A stretch of DNA of 64,000 bases, taken from NCBI GenBank assembly GCA_902524845.1, contig CABZEW010000001.1, positions 62,001 to 126,000 on the forward strand, written 5' to 3'. This DNA comes from an uncultured Alphaproteobacteria bacterium (GTDB lineage: Bacteria > Pseudomonadota > Alphaproteobacteria > Rhodobacterales > Rhodobacteraceae). Positions 8,331-17,914 of the stretch are shown one piece after another; positions within the stretch are counted from its first letter, which is position 1, and every line of letters starts with the position of its first letter. The notes under the pieces were generated by a model. It searched no databases and was not told where the DNA came from. It saw nothing but the letters and a program-made list of their open reading frames with translations. Both the position numbers and the translations under genes were made by a program.

Positions 8331-9232
8331 TCTCTGCCAAAGTTCGGTATGCCGGTATCTTGACCCGCAGCTACTATGCCTTTCCTAATACTCCTAGTTC
8401 TTTCAAAATATTTTAATAAATATTCTCCATCTTTTTTGCGGATAGCACGCTGCAATGAAAATAGTTCTTCGGTAAATCGACCCAATACTTCCAAATGCGC
8501 ATCTTGATTATTTAAAAAAATATCTCTCCACATAACGGGGTCAGAAGCTGCAATTCTAGTAAAATCTCTAAATCCTGCTGCTGAATAATTTATTATTTCC
8601 GACTTTGTGACAGCCTCTAAATCATCGACAACCCCTACCATCGTGTATGCAATTAGATGAGGTGCATGGGATGTAACAGCTAAAACCAGATCATGATGTT
8701 CAGGTGTCATTATCTTAGTTTGCATACCTAAAAATTTCCAAAAAATCTCAACACTTTTCAATGCTTTCTTGTTGGTTTTTTTCGTGGGTGTCAGTATACA
8801 CCAGCGACCTTCAAATAGTCCGGCATAACCGGCGTCTGGTCCCGATCTTTCGGTTCCAGCTATTGGGTGCGAGGGAACAAATTTGCCCTTGGCCTCGTCT
8901 ATATCAAATTCTAACTCCTCAATAACAGATAGCTTTACTGACCCTACATCTGTTATTGTTGTACCAGGCTTTATAAACTTTTTTAATTTCTGGATTACAG
9001 GTTGCATTTGACCAACGGGTACACAAAGTATTATGAGCTTAGAACCACTTACCGCATTCTCAATATTTCCTTCGATTTCGCATAAACCGATCTTCTTCGC
9101 CCTTTTTCTTACTTTATTATCCTTATCATATCCTACTAATTGAATTCCTGGATCTTTTTTCTTTATAGTTCGACATATTGAAGAAGCTATTAAACCTAGG
9201 CCTATAATGGATATTTTTCTAAACTCGGTCAT
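8327..9232 (-). CDS. tyrA: Prephenate/arogenate dehydrogenase
   Basis: Oxidative decarboxylation of prephenate or arogenate on the tyrosine pathway. The N-terminus is a Rossmann nucleotide-binding fold (IIGLGLIASSICR, residues about 7-19). LCVPVG follows near residue 69, then a TDVGSVK block near residue 92 and SHPIAGTERSGPDAG near residue 121 with the family's catalytic histidine region. The frame is open to a TTG at 9241, but the ATG at 9232 gives the usual MTEFRKI-type start and is preferred, giving 301 residues. It overlaps the 3' end of hisC by 14 bases, so the two are co-translated. The hisC-tyrA pairing suggests that the adjacent aminotransferase also serves the aromatic pathway. Confidence 0.9.
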   Translation of the reverse strand: MTEFRKISIIGLGLIASSICRTIKKKDPGIQLVGYDKDNKVRKRAKKIGLCEIEGNIENAVSGSKLIILCVPVGQMQPVIQKLKKFIKPGTTITDVGSVKLSVIEELEFDIDEAKGKFVPSHPIAGTERSGPDAGYAGLFEGRWCILTPTKKTNKKALKSVEIFWKFLGMQTKIMTPEHHDLVLAVTSHAPHLIAYTMVGVVDDLEAVTKSEIINYSAAGFRDFTRIAASDPVMWRDIFLNNQDAHLEVLGRFTEELFSLQRAIRKKDGEYLLKYFERTRSIRKGIVAAGQDTGIPNFGRD

Positions 9233-10322
9233 TATTATCAAAATATTCCGCTAGGGTAAGATAAAGTTTTTCGCATATCTCTTTATTACCAATAGAAAGT
9301 CTTAGGCACTTTGGAAGGCCATAAGAACTAACCTTTCTTAAAATAAAACCTTTTTCCTTTAAAAATAAATCAATTGTATTAGCCTGCTTTTCGCTTTCAA
9401 ACCTTAGGAGCAAAAAATTTGCGAATGACTGATCGGTCATTATTCCAAGATCAAGCAATCCATTTCTGAGAACCTCTCTATTTACTTTATTGAGCTCTCT
9501 TTGTTCGTTGACGAAATTTACATCTTCAACACTTAATTCTGCCATTTTTAAACCTAGGGATGATACGTTAAAAGGTGATCGGACTGAATTCAAAACATCT
9601 ATTATGTCTTTAGCACCATAGCCCCACCCAACTCGCAATCCACCAAGTCCAAATATTTTAGAAAACGTTCTAGTCACAAAAAGATTTGCAAACTTATTTA
9701 CTAACGAAATCCCCCCATCAAAAGAATTTACATATTCTGCATAAGCTCCGTCTAAAACAAGTAAGATATTCTCAGGGATTTTATTTAGGAGCTTATCTAT
9801 TTCAGTTGCTGAAATCATAGTCCCAGTAGGATTATTTGGGTTTGCCAAAAAAATTATTTTTGTTCTACTCGTGACACCTGCACATATATTGTCTATCGAC
9901 GCGGTACGGTTAGTTTCCTTTATCTCTACTGGTTTCGCTCCAGTAGCTAAGGCAGATAGCTTATACATTAAAAACCCGTGCTCCGTATAAATAACCTCAT
10001 CATTTTTCTCACAAAAACAACGACATAATAACTGAATAATCTCATCAGACCCAGCTCCACAAATTATTCTATCAGGATCGATATTATGAAGCATGCCTAT
10101 TTTGCTTCGTAGTACAAAGTGATTGCTATCTGGATACTCAAAAATGTTTTTGGAATAGTGAGCGATCTGATTTAGCACCTCATTACATGGGCCATTCATG
10201 TTCTCGTTCGCACTCAACTTTATTACATTTTCTTTTCCCAAAATGGTACTTTCTCCACTTTGATACAAAGGGATCTTATGAAAATGGGAGAGTGGTTTTA
10301 TTTTACTATTAAAATTTTGCAT
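9219..10322 (-). CDS. hisC: Histidinol-phosphate / aromatic aminotransferase
   Basis: A fold-type I PLP aminotransferase of 367 residues converting imidazole acetol-phosphate to histidinol-phosphate. In this context it may also transaminate prephenate or aromatic keto acids. Visible features are KLSANENMNGP near residue 34 (substrate arm), LANPNNPTGT near residue 158, and DGAYAEYV near residue 191. The PLP lysine lies in TRTFSKIFGLGGLRVGWG near residue 220, and the phosphate-binding arginine lies in LRLSIGN near the C-terminus. It is upstream of and overlaps tyrA, an arrangement common in alphaproteobacteria. It begins with ATG 30 bases after the priA stop, so it is probably transcribed with priA. 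Confidence 0.9.
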   Translation of the reverse strand: MQNFNSKIKPLSHFHKIPLYQSGESTILGKENVIKLSANENMNGPCNEVLNQIAHYSKNIFEYPDSNHFVLRSKIGMLHNIDPDRIICGAGSDEIIQLLCRCFCEKNDEVIYTEHGFLMYKLSALATGAKPVEIKETNRTASIDNICAGVTSRTKIIFLANPNNPTGTMISATEIDKLLNKIPENILLVLDGAYAEYVNSFDGGISLVNKFANLFVTRTFSKIFGLGGLRVGWGYGAKDIIDVLNSVRSPFNVSSLGLKMAELSVEDVNFVNEQRELNKVNREVLRNGLLDLGIMTDQSFANFLLLRFESEKQANTIDLFLKEKGFILRKVSSYGLPKCLRLSIGNKEICEKLYLTLAEYFDNNDRV

Positions 10323-10351
10323 CAGTCTTTTTAAACAATAATTATTCTGAA

Positions 10352-12523
10352 CTAATAGAAATTATATGGATCAATGTCTATACTAAAGTAGATATTATTT
10401 GGGACTGAAATATTTTTCAGCCAATCTCGTACTTCAATCTGCGATATTTTTGTTATTTTATTCGACTTTATTAATAATCTCACTCTCGTTTTATTTTTTA
10501 TTCTTGAGATCGGTGCAACTGCAGGGCCAAAAATCTCAAAGTCTTGCAAATTTAGGGAGTTAAATTGATTTTTTAATTTAGTACCAAAATTAATTAGTGC
10601 ACTCTCCTCTTTTCCTGATACTATTAGGGATATAAATTTTCCATGAGGTGGAACATTTGCCTCTATTCTCTGTTCTAACTCAATATTGAGAAATTTTTCT
10701 CCATGATCCTTCAGTAACGCTTGTAAAACAGGGTGTCGTGGCATCCAAGTTTGGATCAATGCTCTCCCATCAGAGGCATACCGACCTGCTCTTCCAACTA
10801 CCTGTTTAATAACTTGGTAGCTCTTCTCCATTACCCTGTGATCCCCAGCGTTCAGCCCCATATCTGCATCAATTACGGCGACAAGTTTTAAATACGGAAA
10901 ATTATACCCTTTAGAGACCAATTGAGTGCCTATGATGATATTAATATCCCCTGACTTTATTTTATCCATATCTTCTAAATTTTTTTCTCCCTTTGAAAAA
11001 TTATCTGAAGAAAAAATCTTTGATGAAGCATCAGGAAATAGTTTTGAAACCTCATCTCTTATTCTTTCAACCCCTGGCCCAATAGGTACGAAGTTATCAG
11101 CAGATTTACACTTAACACACTTTGCTGTGTCTGAAACTCTGTATCCACAGATATGGCACATGTAGCAATTTTTTGTCTTATGATAAACAAGCTTTGTACT
11201 GCAGTTTTTGCACGCTAAAGAAATTTTGCATGCAGTACAAAATGCAATGGGCGCATAGCCCCTTCTATTTAAAAAAATCAGGATCTGCTCTTTTTTTTCT
11301 AAACTTAACCTCATCTGATCAATTATTGGAACAGATATCCAACTATTTTTTGGGGTTTCTTCAACATTCATATCAATTAAAGTCACTCTCGGTTCATTAA
11401 ATTCTCCAAACCGTTTTAGAAGGTCAACTTTATGATACTTACCTAACCTACAATTATGCCACGTCTCGATACTGGGAGTAGCTGAAGATAAAATAATTTG
11501 TGATTTCAAAATTGAAGCTCTTAGGACTGCAAGATCTCTTGCATTATAAATTGGCGCTTCCTCTTGCTTATAGGAAGGGTCATGCTCTTCGTCGACAATG
11601 ATAAGGCTTAAATTTTTAAATGGTAAAAATAATGCCGATCTGGCTCCCACCAGAAGTTTCAAACTGCCGTTTGCTACGTTCTCAAACACCCTTCGTCTTT
11701 CGTTTAAAGAAAGTTGTGAATGCCACTCACCTGACATTGCTCCATATCTATTTACAATACGCTGCTTGAAATCGACGGTTAAAGAAATTTCGGGTAATAA
11801 AACGAGGACTTGGTATCCTTTTTCTATGCACTCACTCGCTAGATTCAAATAAACCTCGGTTTTACCAGACCCTGTGACACCAAATAACAGCCATGACTGA
11901 AACTCTTTCTCTACATACTTTTCTCTTATTTTTGAAACAGCTTGTCTCTGTTCAGCAGATAAAACAATTGGCTCATGAGACATTTTTTTTGGTTTAAATT
12001 TATTGTCGGTACCTTTCAATAACACTCCCTTTTTTTCCAAGCTTTTTAAAACTGAAAAACTAACTCCTAGATCTTTCTTTATTTTGTTATATTGAGCGAC
12101 TCTGTCAGGTTGCTCTTTAATGTAAGTAACTACTTCTTTTTGGCGCGGTGTGATTTGAAGATGACTAGAGTTATTAAGCTTATAGGCAATAGGCGCCTTT
12201 TGATATTCATGAAATTTTAAACTTTGGACAGCCATTTTTAAGAAAGATTGTATTGGGGACAACGTGTATGCACTTGCCCTCTTCAAGAAAGAGATGAACT
12301 CAGAGCCTAATTTTATATTATTAACAGTTCCGATAATCTGCTTAAGTCGAGTGTGATCAAACTTTGTATCTCCAGCGCTCCAAACAACGCCGATGACAAC
12401 TTTTGAGCCTAAGGGTACTTCAACTAAACTACCAATTTCAATATTTTCATCTGTAGTACTGTAGTCCAAAACTGGAAGCTTTGGATTTGTGAAGATAACA
12501 CCAACCTGTTTTTCAAATGCCAT
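10352..12523 (-). CDS. priA: Primosomal replication-restart helicase PriA
   Basis: A superfamily 2 3'-5' helicase that reloads the replisome at stalled forks. It has 723 residues, normal for PriA. An N-terminal 3'BD/winged-helix region (about 1-190) is followed by Walker A FGVTGSGKTEVYL near residue 215 and DEEH (IIVDEEHDPSYKQEE) near residue 312. The helicase C lobe is interrupted by a zinc module with eight cysteines spaced as CxxC pairs (FCTACK, CKNC, CYMCHIC, CVKC) near residues 430-475. GTQLVSKGYNFP and QVVGRAGR motifs follow near residues 535 and 570. It is divergent from fsa, with 90 bases between them. Confidence 0.95.
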   Translation of the reverse strand: MAFEKQVGVIFTNPKLPVLDYSTTDENIEIGSLVEVPLGSKVVIGVVWSAGDTKFDHTRLKQIIGTVNNIKLGSEFISFLKRASAYTLSPIQSFLKMAVQSLKFHEYQKAPIAYKLNNSSHLQITPRQKEVVTYIKEQPDRVAQYNKIKKDLGVSFSVLKSLEKKGVLLKGTDNKFKPKKMSHEPIVLSAEQRQAVSKIREKYVEKEFQSWLLFGVTGSGKTEVYLNLASECIEKGYQVLVLLPEISLTVDFKQRIVNRYGAMSGEWHSQLSLNERRRVFENVANGSLKLLVGARSALFLPFKNLSLIIVDEEHDPSYKQEEAPIYNARDLAVLRASILKSQIILSSATPSIETWHNCRLGKYHKVDLLKRFGEFNEPRVTLIDMNVEETPKNSWISVPIIDQMRLSLEKKEQILIFLNRRGYAPIAFCTACKISLACKNCSTKLVYHKTKNCYMCHICGYRVSDTAKCVKCKSADNFVPIGPGVERIRDEVSKLFPDASSKIFSSDNFSKGEKNLEDMDKIKSGDINIIIGTQLVSKGYNFPYLKLVAVIDADMGLNAGDHRVMEKSYQVIKQVVGRAGRYASDGRALIQTWMPRHPVLQALLKDHGEKFLNIELEQRIEANVPPHGKFISLIVSGKEESALINFGTKLKNQFNSLNLQDFEIFGPAVAPISRIKNKTRVRLLIKSNKITKISQIEVRDWLKNISVPNNIYFSIDIDPYNFY

Positions 12524-12613
12524 TTATCTGAGTTTATACTTTTTCTTTTTCTTTGAAATAAATCACCATATAGACTAAAGTCCAAGAAAATACATTAATT
12601 TGGATAAGATTTC

Positions 12614-13267
12614 ATGCAACTTTTTTTGGACGGTTCAGACATTGATAAGATACGTAAATTCAGTGATCTTGGTCTTATAGATGGAATAACAACAAATCCG
12701 TCTATAATATTAAAATCAGGAAAAAACATGATAGAGGTTATATCTGAATTGGCAGAAATAGTCCCTGGCTCTGTAAGCGCAGAGGTATCAGCACTAGACT
12801 CAGAAAAAATGGTTGAAGAGGGAATAAAGCTTTCCGAGATAGCAAAAAATGTCACCGTTAAACTACCAATTACTTGGGATGGATTAGGGGCGTGTAATGC
12901 GTTATCCAAAAAAGGTATAAGCGTGAATATGACTCTATGTTTTTCAGCGTCCCAGGCTCTTTTAGCCGCAAAAGCCGGTGCGGAGTATGTCAGCCCTTTT
13001 ATAGGCCGTTTAGATGATTTAAATCTTGAAGGGGTAGATTTGATTTCTGACATAAAGTTAATTTATTCTAACTATAAGTTTCCGACTAAAATACTGGCGG
13101 CGTCTATACGCACAATTAATCATGTAAAACAATGTGCTTGCCTTGGAGCAGATGTTGCAACAATCCCAGTAGATATTTTTGAAAGGCTTGCAAAGCATTC
13201 TCTAACTGACTCAGGTTTAAAGCAATTTACATCTGACTGGGAAAAAACTGGGCAATCTATAACCTAA
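12614..13267 (+). CDS. fsa: Transaldolase-family (FSA/TalC-like) aldolase
   Basis: A 217-residue class I aldolase of the small transaldolase subfamily, acting on fructose-6-phosphate or sedoheptulose-7-phosphate in central carbon metabolism. Typical features are the start MQLFLDGSDIDKIRKF, DGITTNPSII near residue 25, and the Schiff-base lysine in VTVKLPIT (residue about 85). AGAEYVSPFIGRLDD near residue 119, ILAASIRT near residue 158 and GADVATIP near residue 174 complete the pattern. At about 215 residues it belongs with FSA/TalC rather than the 320-residue TalB type. True transaldolase activity cannot be told apart from fructose-6-phosphate aldolase by eye. It starts a short operon with the DUF484 gene (7-base gap) and xerC. 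Confidence 0.88.
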   Translation: MQLFLDGSDIDKIRKFSDLGLIDGITTNPSIILKSGKNMIEVISELAEIVPGSVSAEVSALDSEKMVEEGIKLSEIAKNVTVKLPITWDGLGACNALSKKGISVNMTLCFSASQALLAAKAGAEYVSPFIGRLDDLNLEGVDLISDIKLIYSNYKFPTKILAASIRTINHVKQCACLGADVATIPVDIFERLAKHSLTDSGLKQFTSDWEKTGQSIT

Positions 13268-13274
13268 AAGATAC

Positions 13275-13973
13275 ATGAATAAAATTGAATTAGTTCCTGA
13301 AGAACGGCAAAAAATATTAGAAAATCCAGACTTAATTTTACTGGATAGGGAATTATTGCTTGCCCTTTTAAAGAGCTCAGATTTCCAAGATGAAGAAAAT
13401 CTGGTGGATATAAGAAATATTTTCTTAAAAAAACTAGGGGAGAAAGTGGAGAAGTTAAAGAATACTAACAGTCATATAATTAAATATGCTTACGAAAATC
13501 AATCAGCAATAAAGAAAATCCATAAATGTTGTTTGGAAGCTATTGAAACAAAAGATGTAGAAGCACTTTTAAAATTTTTATGTTTAAAAGTTACAACAAT
13601 ATTAGGGGTAGATGTTATAAAATTAGTGATAAGCAATAATACCTTCTCTAATACCAACATTGAAAACTGTATATTGAAATCTGATGAGGAAATCATCAGA
13701 TTTGTTGAGAGAAATGGAATAACAAAAGGAAAAACCGTTCGTCTCAAAAATTTAGTTGACGACAAAAAAAAAGAGAATAATGGAATAATTACTAGAGACG
13801 AAAACACAAAATCTGAAGCCATTATTTCCCTTTTAGTTAATAACAACTTTAAAGGTTTAGTTTTCTTTGAATCAGCTGATAAGACTACTTTTTCTGTTGA
13901 TCAATCTACAGACTATCTAGATTTTTTTGCTCAGGTAATATCCAAGCATATGGAAAGCTTATTATTCAGATGA
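13275..13973 (+). CDS. DUF484-family (GAF-like) protein
   Basis: A 232-residue protein with an N-terminal helical segment (ILENPDLILLDRELLLALL near residue 14) and a C-terminal GAF-like domain (about 80-230), the layout of DUF484 proteins. DUF484 genes are conserved immediately upstream of xerC in many proteobacteria, and that is so here. The stop overlaps the xerC start as ATGA. The protein is more lysine- and asparagine-rich than its neighbours. No catalytic residues are apparent. A role in chromosome dimer resolution is suggested only by the gene neighbourhood. Confidence 0.75.
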   Translation: MNKIELVPEERQKILENPDLILLDRELLLALLKSSDFQDEENLVDIRNIFLKKLGEKVEKLKNTNSHIIKYAYENQSAIKKIHKCCLEAIETKDVEALLKFLCLKVTTILGVDVIKLVISNNTFSNTNIENCILKSDEEIIRFVERNGITKGKTVRLKNLVDDKKKENNGIITRDENTKSEAIISLLVNNNFKGLVFFESADKTTFSVDQSTDYLDFFAQVISKHMESLLFR

Positions 13974-14887
13974 AGATAGAGTTAAACTGCTTAATAAAGG
14001 AGTGGGCATCATATAACATAAACTTGAGAAATCTTTCTGAGAACTCAGTTAAAGCATACTCACTAGACTTGAAAGATTTTCTTAATTTTTCATTTAAAGA
14101 GTCCGAAGCAGTTTTAAAGTCTGATCTTTCACATATAAATTCCCATACAATTAGGTTATGGATTTTAAACCTTCGAAATAGGTCTTTAAAAGCTGCATCA
14201 CTTTCCAGAAAAATATCTAGCTTGAAAAGCTTTTTCCAATGGTTAGAGAACTCCCACAATATTTTCAACTCAGCTATCTCAAAATTAGATTCTCCCAAAA
14301 AAGATAAAAAACTTCCAAGACCAATAGCGATTAATGACATAAAAAAACTATTTTGCGCCTTTGAAAACAAAAAAGAGCAGCGCTGGATAATATCCAGAAA
14401 CCAAGCCATCTTTCTATTATTATATACATGTGGTCTTAGGATTTCAGAAGCAATAGATTTAAAAACAAATGCATTGCCTTTAAGCATAAGTGTCTTGGTT
14501 AAGGGTAAAGGAAAAAAAGAGCGGATGGTTCCAATTCTTAGTATTACCAATCAAGCAATTGAAAATTACAAAAAACAGTGTCCTTACTCTATTTCAAGTA
14601 GCGAATATGTTTTTCTTGGAATAAGGGGAAAAAGAATGTTGTCTAGAACTTTTCAGAAGGCTATGGAAAGAGCAAGGGACTCAATTGGTCTTCCTTCATC
14701 AACTACACCACACTCTTTAAGACATTCTTACGCCACCCACTTATTAAATGCGGGCACTGACTTGCGTAGCATTCAAAAACTTCTCGGTCACTCCGCATTA
14801 AGTAGCACACAAATATACACTCAGATAGAGCAAAAGAGGCTACTACAAGTTTATAAGTCAACGCATCCTAGAGAGAGAGCAAACTAA
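13970..14887 (+). CDS. xerC: Tyrosine recombinase XerC
   Basis: Site-specific recombinase that, with XerD, resolves chromosome dimers at dif. It has 305 residues: an N-terminal SAM-like core-binding domain (about 1-100) and a C-terminal catalytic domain. The catalytic set is visible: Arg in CGLRISEAI (residue about 152), Lys in VKGKGKKER (about 178), HxxR in PHSLRHSYATHLL (about 245-248), His in LLGHSALSSTQIY (about 271), and the nucleophile Tyr in QIYTQI (about 280). The DUF484-xerC overlap and single-copy core context argue for a housekeeping XerC rather than a phage integrase. It converges on ileS with four bases between the stops. Confidence 0.92.
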   Translation: MKIELNCLIKEWASYNINLRNLSENSVKAYSLDLKDFLNFSFKESEAVLKSDLSHINSHTIRLWILNLRNRSLKAASLSRKISSLKSFFQWLENSHNIFNSAISKLDSPKKDKKLPRPIAINDIKKLFCAFENKKEQRWIISRNQAIFLLLYTCGLRISEAIDLKTNALPLSISVLVKGKGKKERMVPILSITNQAIENYKKQCPYSISSSEYVFLGIRGKRMLSRTFQKAMERARDSIGLPSSTTPHSLRHSYATHLLNAGTDLRSIQKLLGHSALSSTQIYTQIEQKRLLQVYKSTHPRERAN

Positions 14888-14891
14888 AACA

Positions 14892-17798
14892 TCATTTAGA
14901 ATTTAAATTTACGGCTTGATAACAACGATCGCACAAGTCATGATCACTCTCGTCTAGTGACATGTTGAACGTCCAGCACCGTTGACACTTTTTCCCTTCA
15001 GCAGTTTTGCAAATTACTCCAACATCATTAACATCATTGAGCATAAAACAGGAACCAGGGATGGAAGTTTTGGAAAATTCGACATTTACTCCCGATGTAA
15101 TACATACTTCACTCATATCAACTGGCTTTATTAGTTCAAAAAGCTCTTTGTCTTTTATATAGATAATGGGAGAGGCCTCTAAACTTGAGCCTATTACCTT
15201 ATCTTGTCTTAGCACTTCAATAGCCCCATTGACGACTCGTCTGACGTTTCTAATTTTATCCCAGTGCTTCACATATTCTGGATTATACCATTTTTTCTGG
15301 TTAGTAGGAATATCGAGTAAGTGTACCGAATTCTCTGCTTCAGGAAATCTTTCTAAATAAACCTCTTCCATTGTAAACGGTAGAATTGGAGAAAACCAGG
15401 TTGTCAATCTGAAGAACAAGATATCAAGTATTTTAAGCGTGGCTTTTCTTTTTAAACTATTCTCTTCGTCGCAGTATAAAACATCTTTTCGAATATCGAA
15501 ATAGAAAGCCGAAAGATCCTGGGTGCAAAATTGGAAATAAGTCTGGAACACTGATTGGAAAGAATAATTTTTGTAAGAAGCTCTTATTTTTCTATCTACT
15601 TCACAAACTCTGTGAAGGATATACTTTTCAAGATCAGGTAGTTCGTTATATGAAATATCTTCTTGATCAGAGTATGTACCTAAATTTCCTAACAAAAATC
15701 TTGCTGTGTTCCTTAGTTTTCGATAACTATCGGTCACGCCTTTTAAAATTTCATCGCCTATCCTCAAGTCTACCGTGTAGTCACTTTGGGCAACCCATAA
15801 TCTAAGTATATCAGCTCCAAACTGCTTAATAACCTGTTGAGGGCTTACAGTATTACCAAGTGACTTAGACATCTTGAAACCCTTTTCATCAAGGATGAAA
15901 CCATGCGTTAATACCCCTAGATACGGTGCTTTACCCTGAGTTCCACATGATTGCAAGAGGGACGAATGAAAAAAACCCCTATGCTGATCTGTTCCCTCAA
16001 GATACAAGTCAGCTGGCCACTTCCCATCTGATCTGTCTCGGAGAACATAAGCGTGTGTCGACCCAGAGTCAAACCAGACGTCAAGAATGTCTGTCACTTG
16101 CTCATATTCGCCGGCAGGATATAGTCCTTCTAAAAATCGTTCCTTAGCTCCCTCTTGAAACCAAGCATCTGCTCCCTCCTTTTTTAGTATGTTGGTTATT
16201 CTTTCATTAAGTTTTTTATCCTTAAGAATGAATTCCTCATGATCAGGGCTCAATCCTTTTTTTATGAAGCACGTTAAGGGAACACCCCATGCTCGTTGCC
16301 TAGATAAAACCCAATCTGGTCTTGCCGATACCATGCTGAAAAGCCTATTTCTACCACTTTTTGGTACCCACTCCACCAATTTATCTATTGAGTAGAGTGC
16401 TCTTTCTCTTATTGTTTTACCACATGCTTCTTTATCGTCTTTGAGATCCTTATCTATATTAACGAACCATTGAGGGGTATTCCTGAAAATTACTGGTGCT
16501 CTTGATCGCCAGCTATGAGGGTATGAGTGTTCCAAGATGCCTCTAGCAATTAGCTTATTTGCCTCTATTAATTTATTAATTACAGCCCTATTGCCTTCTC
16601 CTTCTTTTCCCTTTTTGTTAAATATTTGAAGGCCCTTAAAAAACGGTACAAAGGACGCAAAGCTACTATCATCTTCGATATTATTTGTCATACGTGATAG
16701 CCACCCTCGTTTAAGGAAAACTTCAAAATCTTCTGCTCCGTGGCTTGGTGCAATGTGTACGAAACCAGTCCCAGCCTCGTCGGTAACGTGATCAGCTTCA
16801 ACTAAGGGAACAGTATAATCCCAAAAGGTTTCAGCACCTTCAAGTTTTGCAAAAGGGTGGCTTAAAACAGCTTCGTTAAGGTCTCCAAAGCTCAGCTCTT
16901 TTATTTTTTTGTGCTTTGTGACCCTAGATTTCATCATCGTTTCTTCTGCAAGCTTATCAGCAAGTATTATTTTGTCTCTAGGTCTGGCCCAACTTTGGTC
17001 CTGAACTCCTTCTATCTCATAAAGCCCGTATTTTATTGATTTGTTGAAAGCTACTGCCTTATTTGAAGGTATGGTCCAGGGTGTCGTAGTCCATATTATA
17101 ACATCGGAACCCTTTAAACTACCAGAGACTACTCTGAACCTAACCCATATCGTTGTGCTGCGGTGATCTCTATACTCAATCTCTGCCTCGGCAAGCGCCG
17201 TTTTCTCGACTGGAGACCACATTACGGGTTTGGATCCCCTGTAAACGACTCCCTTCATAACCAGTTTTACAAACTCTTCAGAGATTACCGCCTCACTGGT
17301 AAAATCCATGGTGGAATAGGGATTTTCCCAATCTCCCGTTACTCCTAATCTTTTAAATTCTTCTTTCTGAACTTCTATCCAATGGTTTGCAAAAGTTCTA
17401 CAGTCTTCACGAAGCCTGTTTATAGGTATGTCTTCTTTCGATTTACCTTTTTCTCTATACTTTTCTTCAATCTTCCACTCAATAGGCAGTCCATGACAAT
17501 CCCACCCTGGGACATAAACACTGTTATTACCCAAAACCTGTTGGCTTCTTGTTACAAAATCTTTCAGAATCTTATTTAACGCATGCCCAATATGCAGGTT
17601 TCCATTTGCATAAGGGGGGCCGTCATGAAGAACAAAATTTTTCCTATTGCTCGAGTTCTCTCTGAGTTTTTTGTATATTTCTAATTGTTCCCAACGGTCG
17701 AGCCACGCTTTTTCCCTTTCAGGGAGATTGGCTCTCATTGGAAACTTTGTATCTGGTAAAAATAACGTTTCTTTATAATCTTTTTCGTTTGATGACAT
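14892..17798 (-). CDS. ileS: Isoleucyl-tRNA synthetase
   Basis: Charges tRNA-Ile. It has 968 residues, normal for the bacterial enzyme. The class I signatures are HIGH in PPYANGNLHIGHALNK (residue about 70) and KMSKS in GFKMSKSLGNTV (near residue 645). The CP1 editing domain (TTTPWTIPSN near residue 236) and the C-terminal zinc finger (CQRCW ... CDRCY, residues about 936-962) are all present. It is divergent from truA. The 116-base gap is very AT-rich and must hold both promoters, but I could not choose convincing -35/-10 pairs. Confidence 0.97.
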   Translation of the reverse strand: MSSNEKDYKETLFLPDTKFPMRANLPEREKAWLDRWEQLEIYKKLRENSSNRKNFVLHDGPPYANGNLHIGHALNKILKDFVTRSQQVLGNNSVYVPGWDCHGLPIEWKIEEKYREKGKSKEDIPINRLREDCRTFANHWIEVQKEEFKRLGVTGDWENPYSTMDFTSEAVISEEFVKLVMKGVVYRGSKPVMWSPVEKTALAEAEIEYRDHRSTTIWVRFRVVSGSLKGSDVIIWTTTPWTIPSNKAVAFNKSIKYGLYEIEGVQDQSWARPRDKIILADKLAEETMMKSRVTKHKKIKELSFGDLNEAVLSHPFAKLEGAETFWDYTVPLVEADHVTDEAGTGFVHIAPSHGAEDFEVFLKRGWLSRMTNNIEDDSSFASFVPFFKGLQIFNKKGKEGEGNRAVINKLIEANKLIARGILEHSYPHSWRSRAPVIFRNTPQWFVNIDKDLKDDKEACGKTIRERALYSIDKLVEWVPKSGRNRLFSMVSARPDWVLSRQRAWGVPLTCFIKKGLSPDHEEFILKDKKLNERITNILKKEGADAWFQEGAKERFLEGLYPAGEYEQVTDILDVWFDSGSTHAYVLRDRSDGKWPADLYLEGTDQHRGFFHSSLLQSCGTQGKAPYLGVLTHGFILDEKGFKMSKSLGNTVSPQQVIKQFGADILRLWVAQSDYTVDLRIGDEILKGVTDSYRKLRNTARFLLGNLGTYSDQEDISYNELPDLEKYILHRVCEVDRKIRASYKNYSFQSVFQTYFQFCTQDLSAFYFDIRKDVLYCDEENSLKRKATLKILDILFFRLTTWFSPILPFTMEEVYLERFPEAENSVHLLDIPTNQKKWYNPEYVKHWDKIRNVRRVVNGAIEVLRQDKVIGSSLEASPIIYIKDKELFELIKPVDMSEVCITSGVNVEFSKTSIPGSCFMLNDVNDVGVICKTAEGKKCQRCWTFNMSLDESDHDLCDRCYQAVNLNSK

Positions 17799-17914
17799 TT
17801 TGGTTTTTAACTTTTTTTAATAGTTTTTTAGTAGAAAAATAGTTTATATACAATTAAATACTTCTCTAGAAATTTGGTTTTTCGACATTAGAACACTTTT
17901 TATAAACTGAAAAA

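Noticed and set aside
12595-13053. Minus-strand 152-residue frame over fsa
   Set aside because: It is the antisense of a well-supported transaldolase-family gene and has low-complexity serine/proline content.
13970-14887. Phage or integron integrase
   Set aside because: The tyrosine recombinase follows DUF484 with an ATGA overlap, as XerC does in core genomes. No attachment repeats or phage genes are seen around it.
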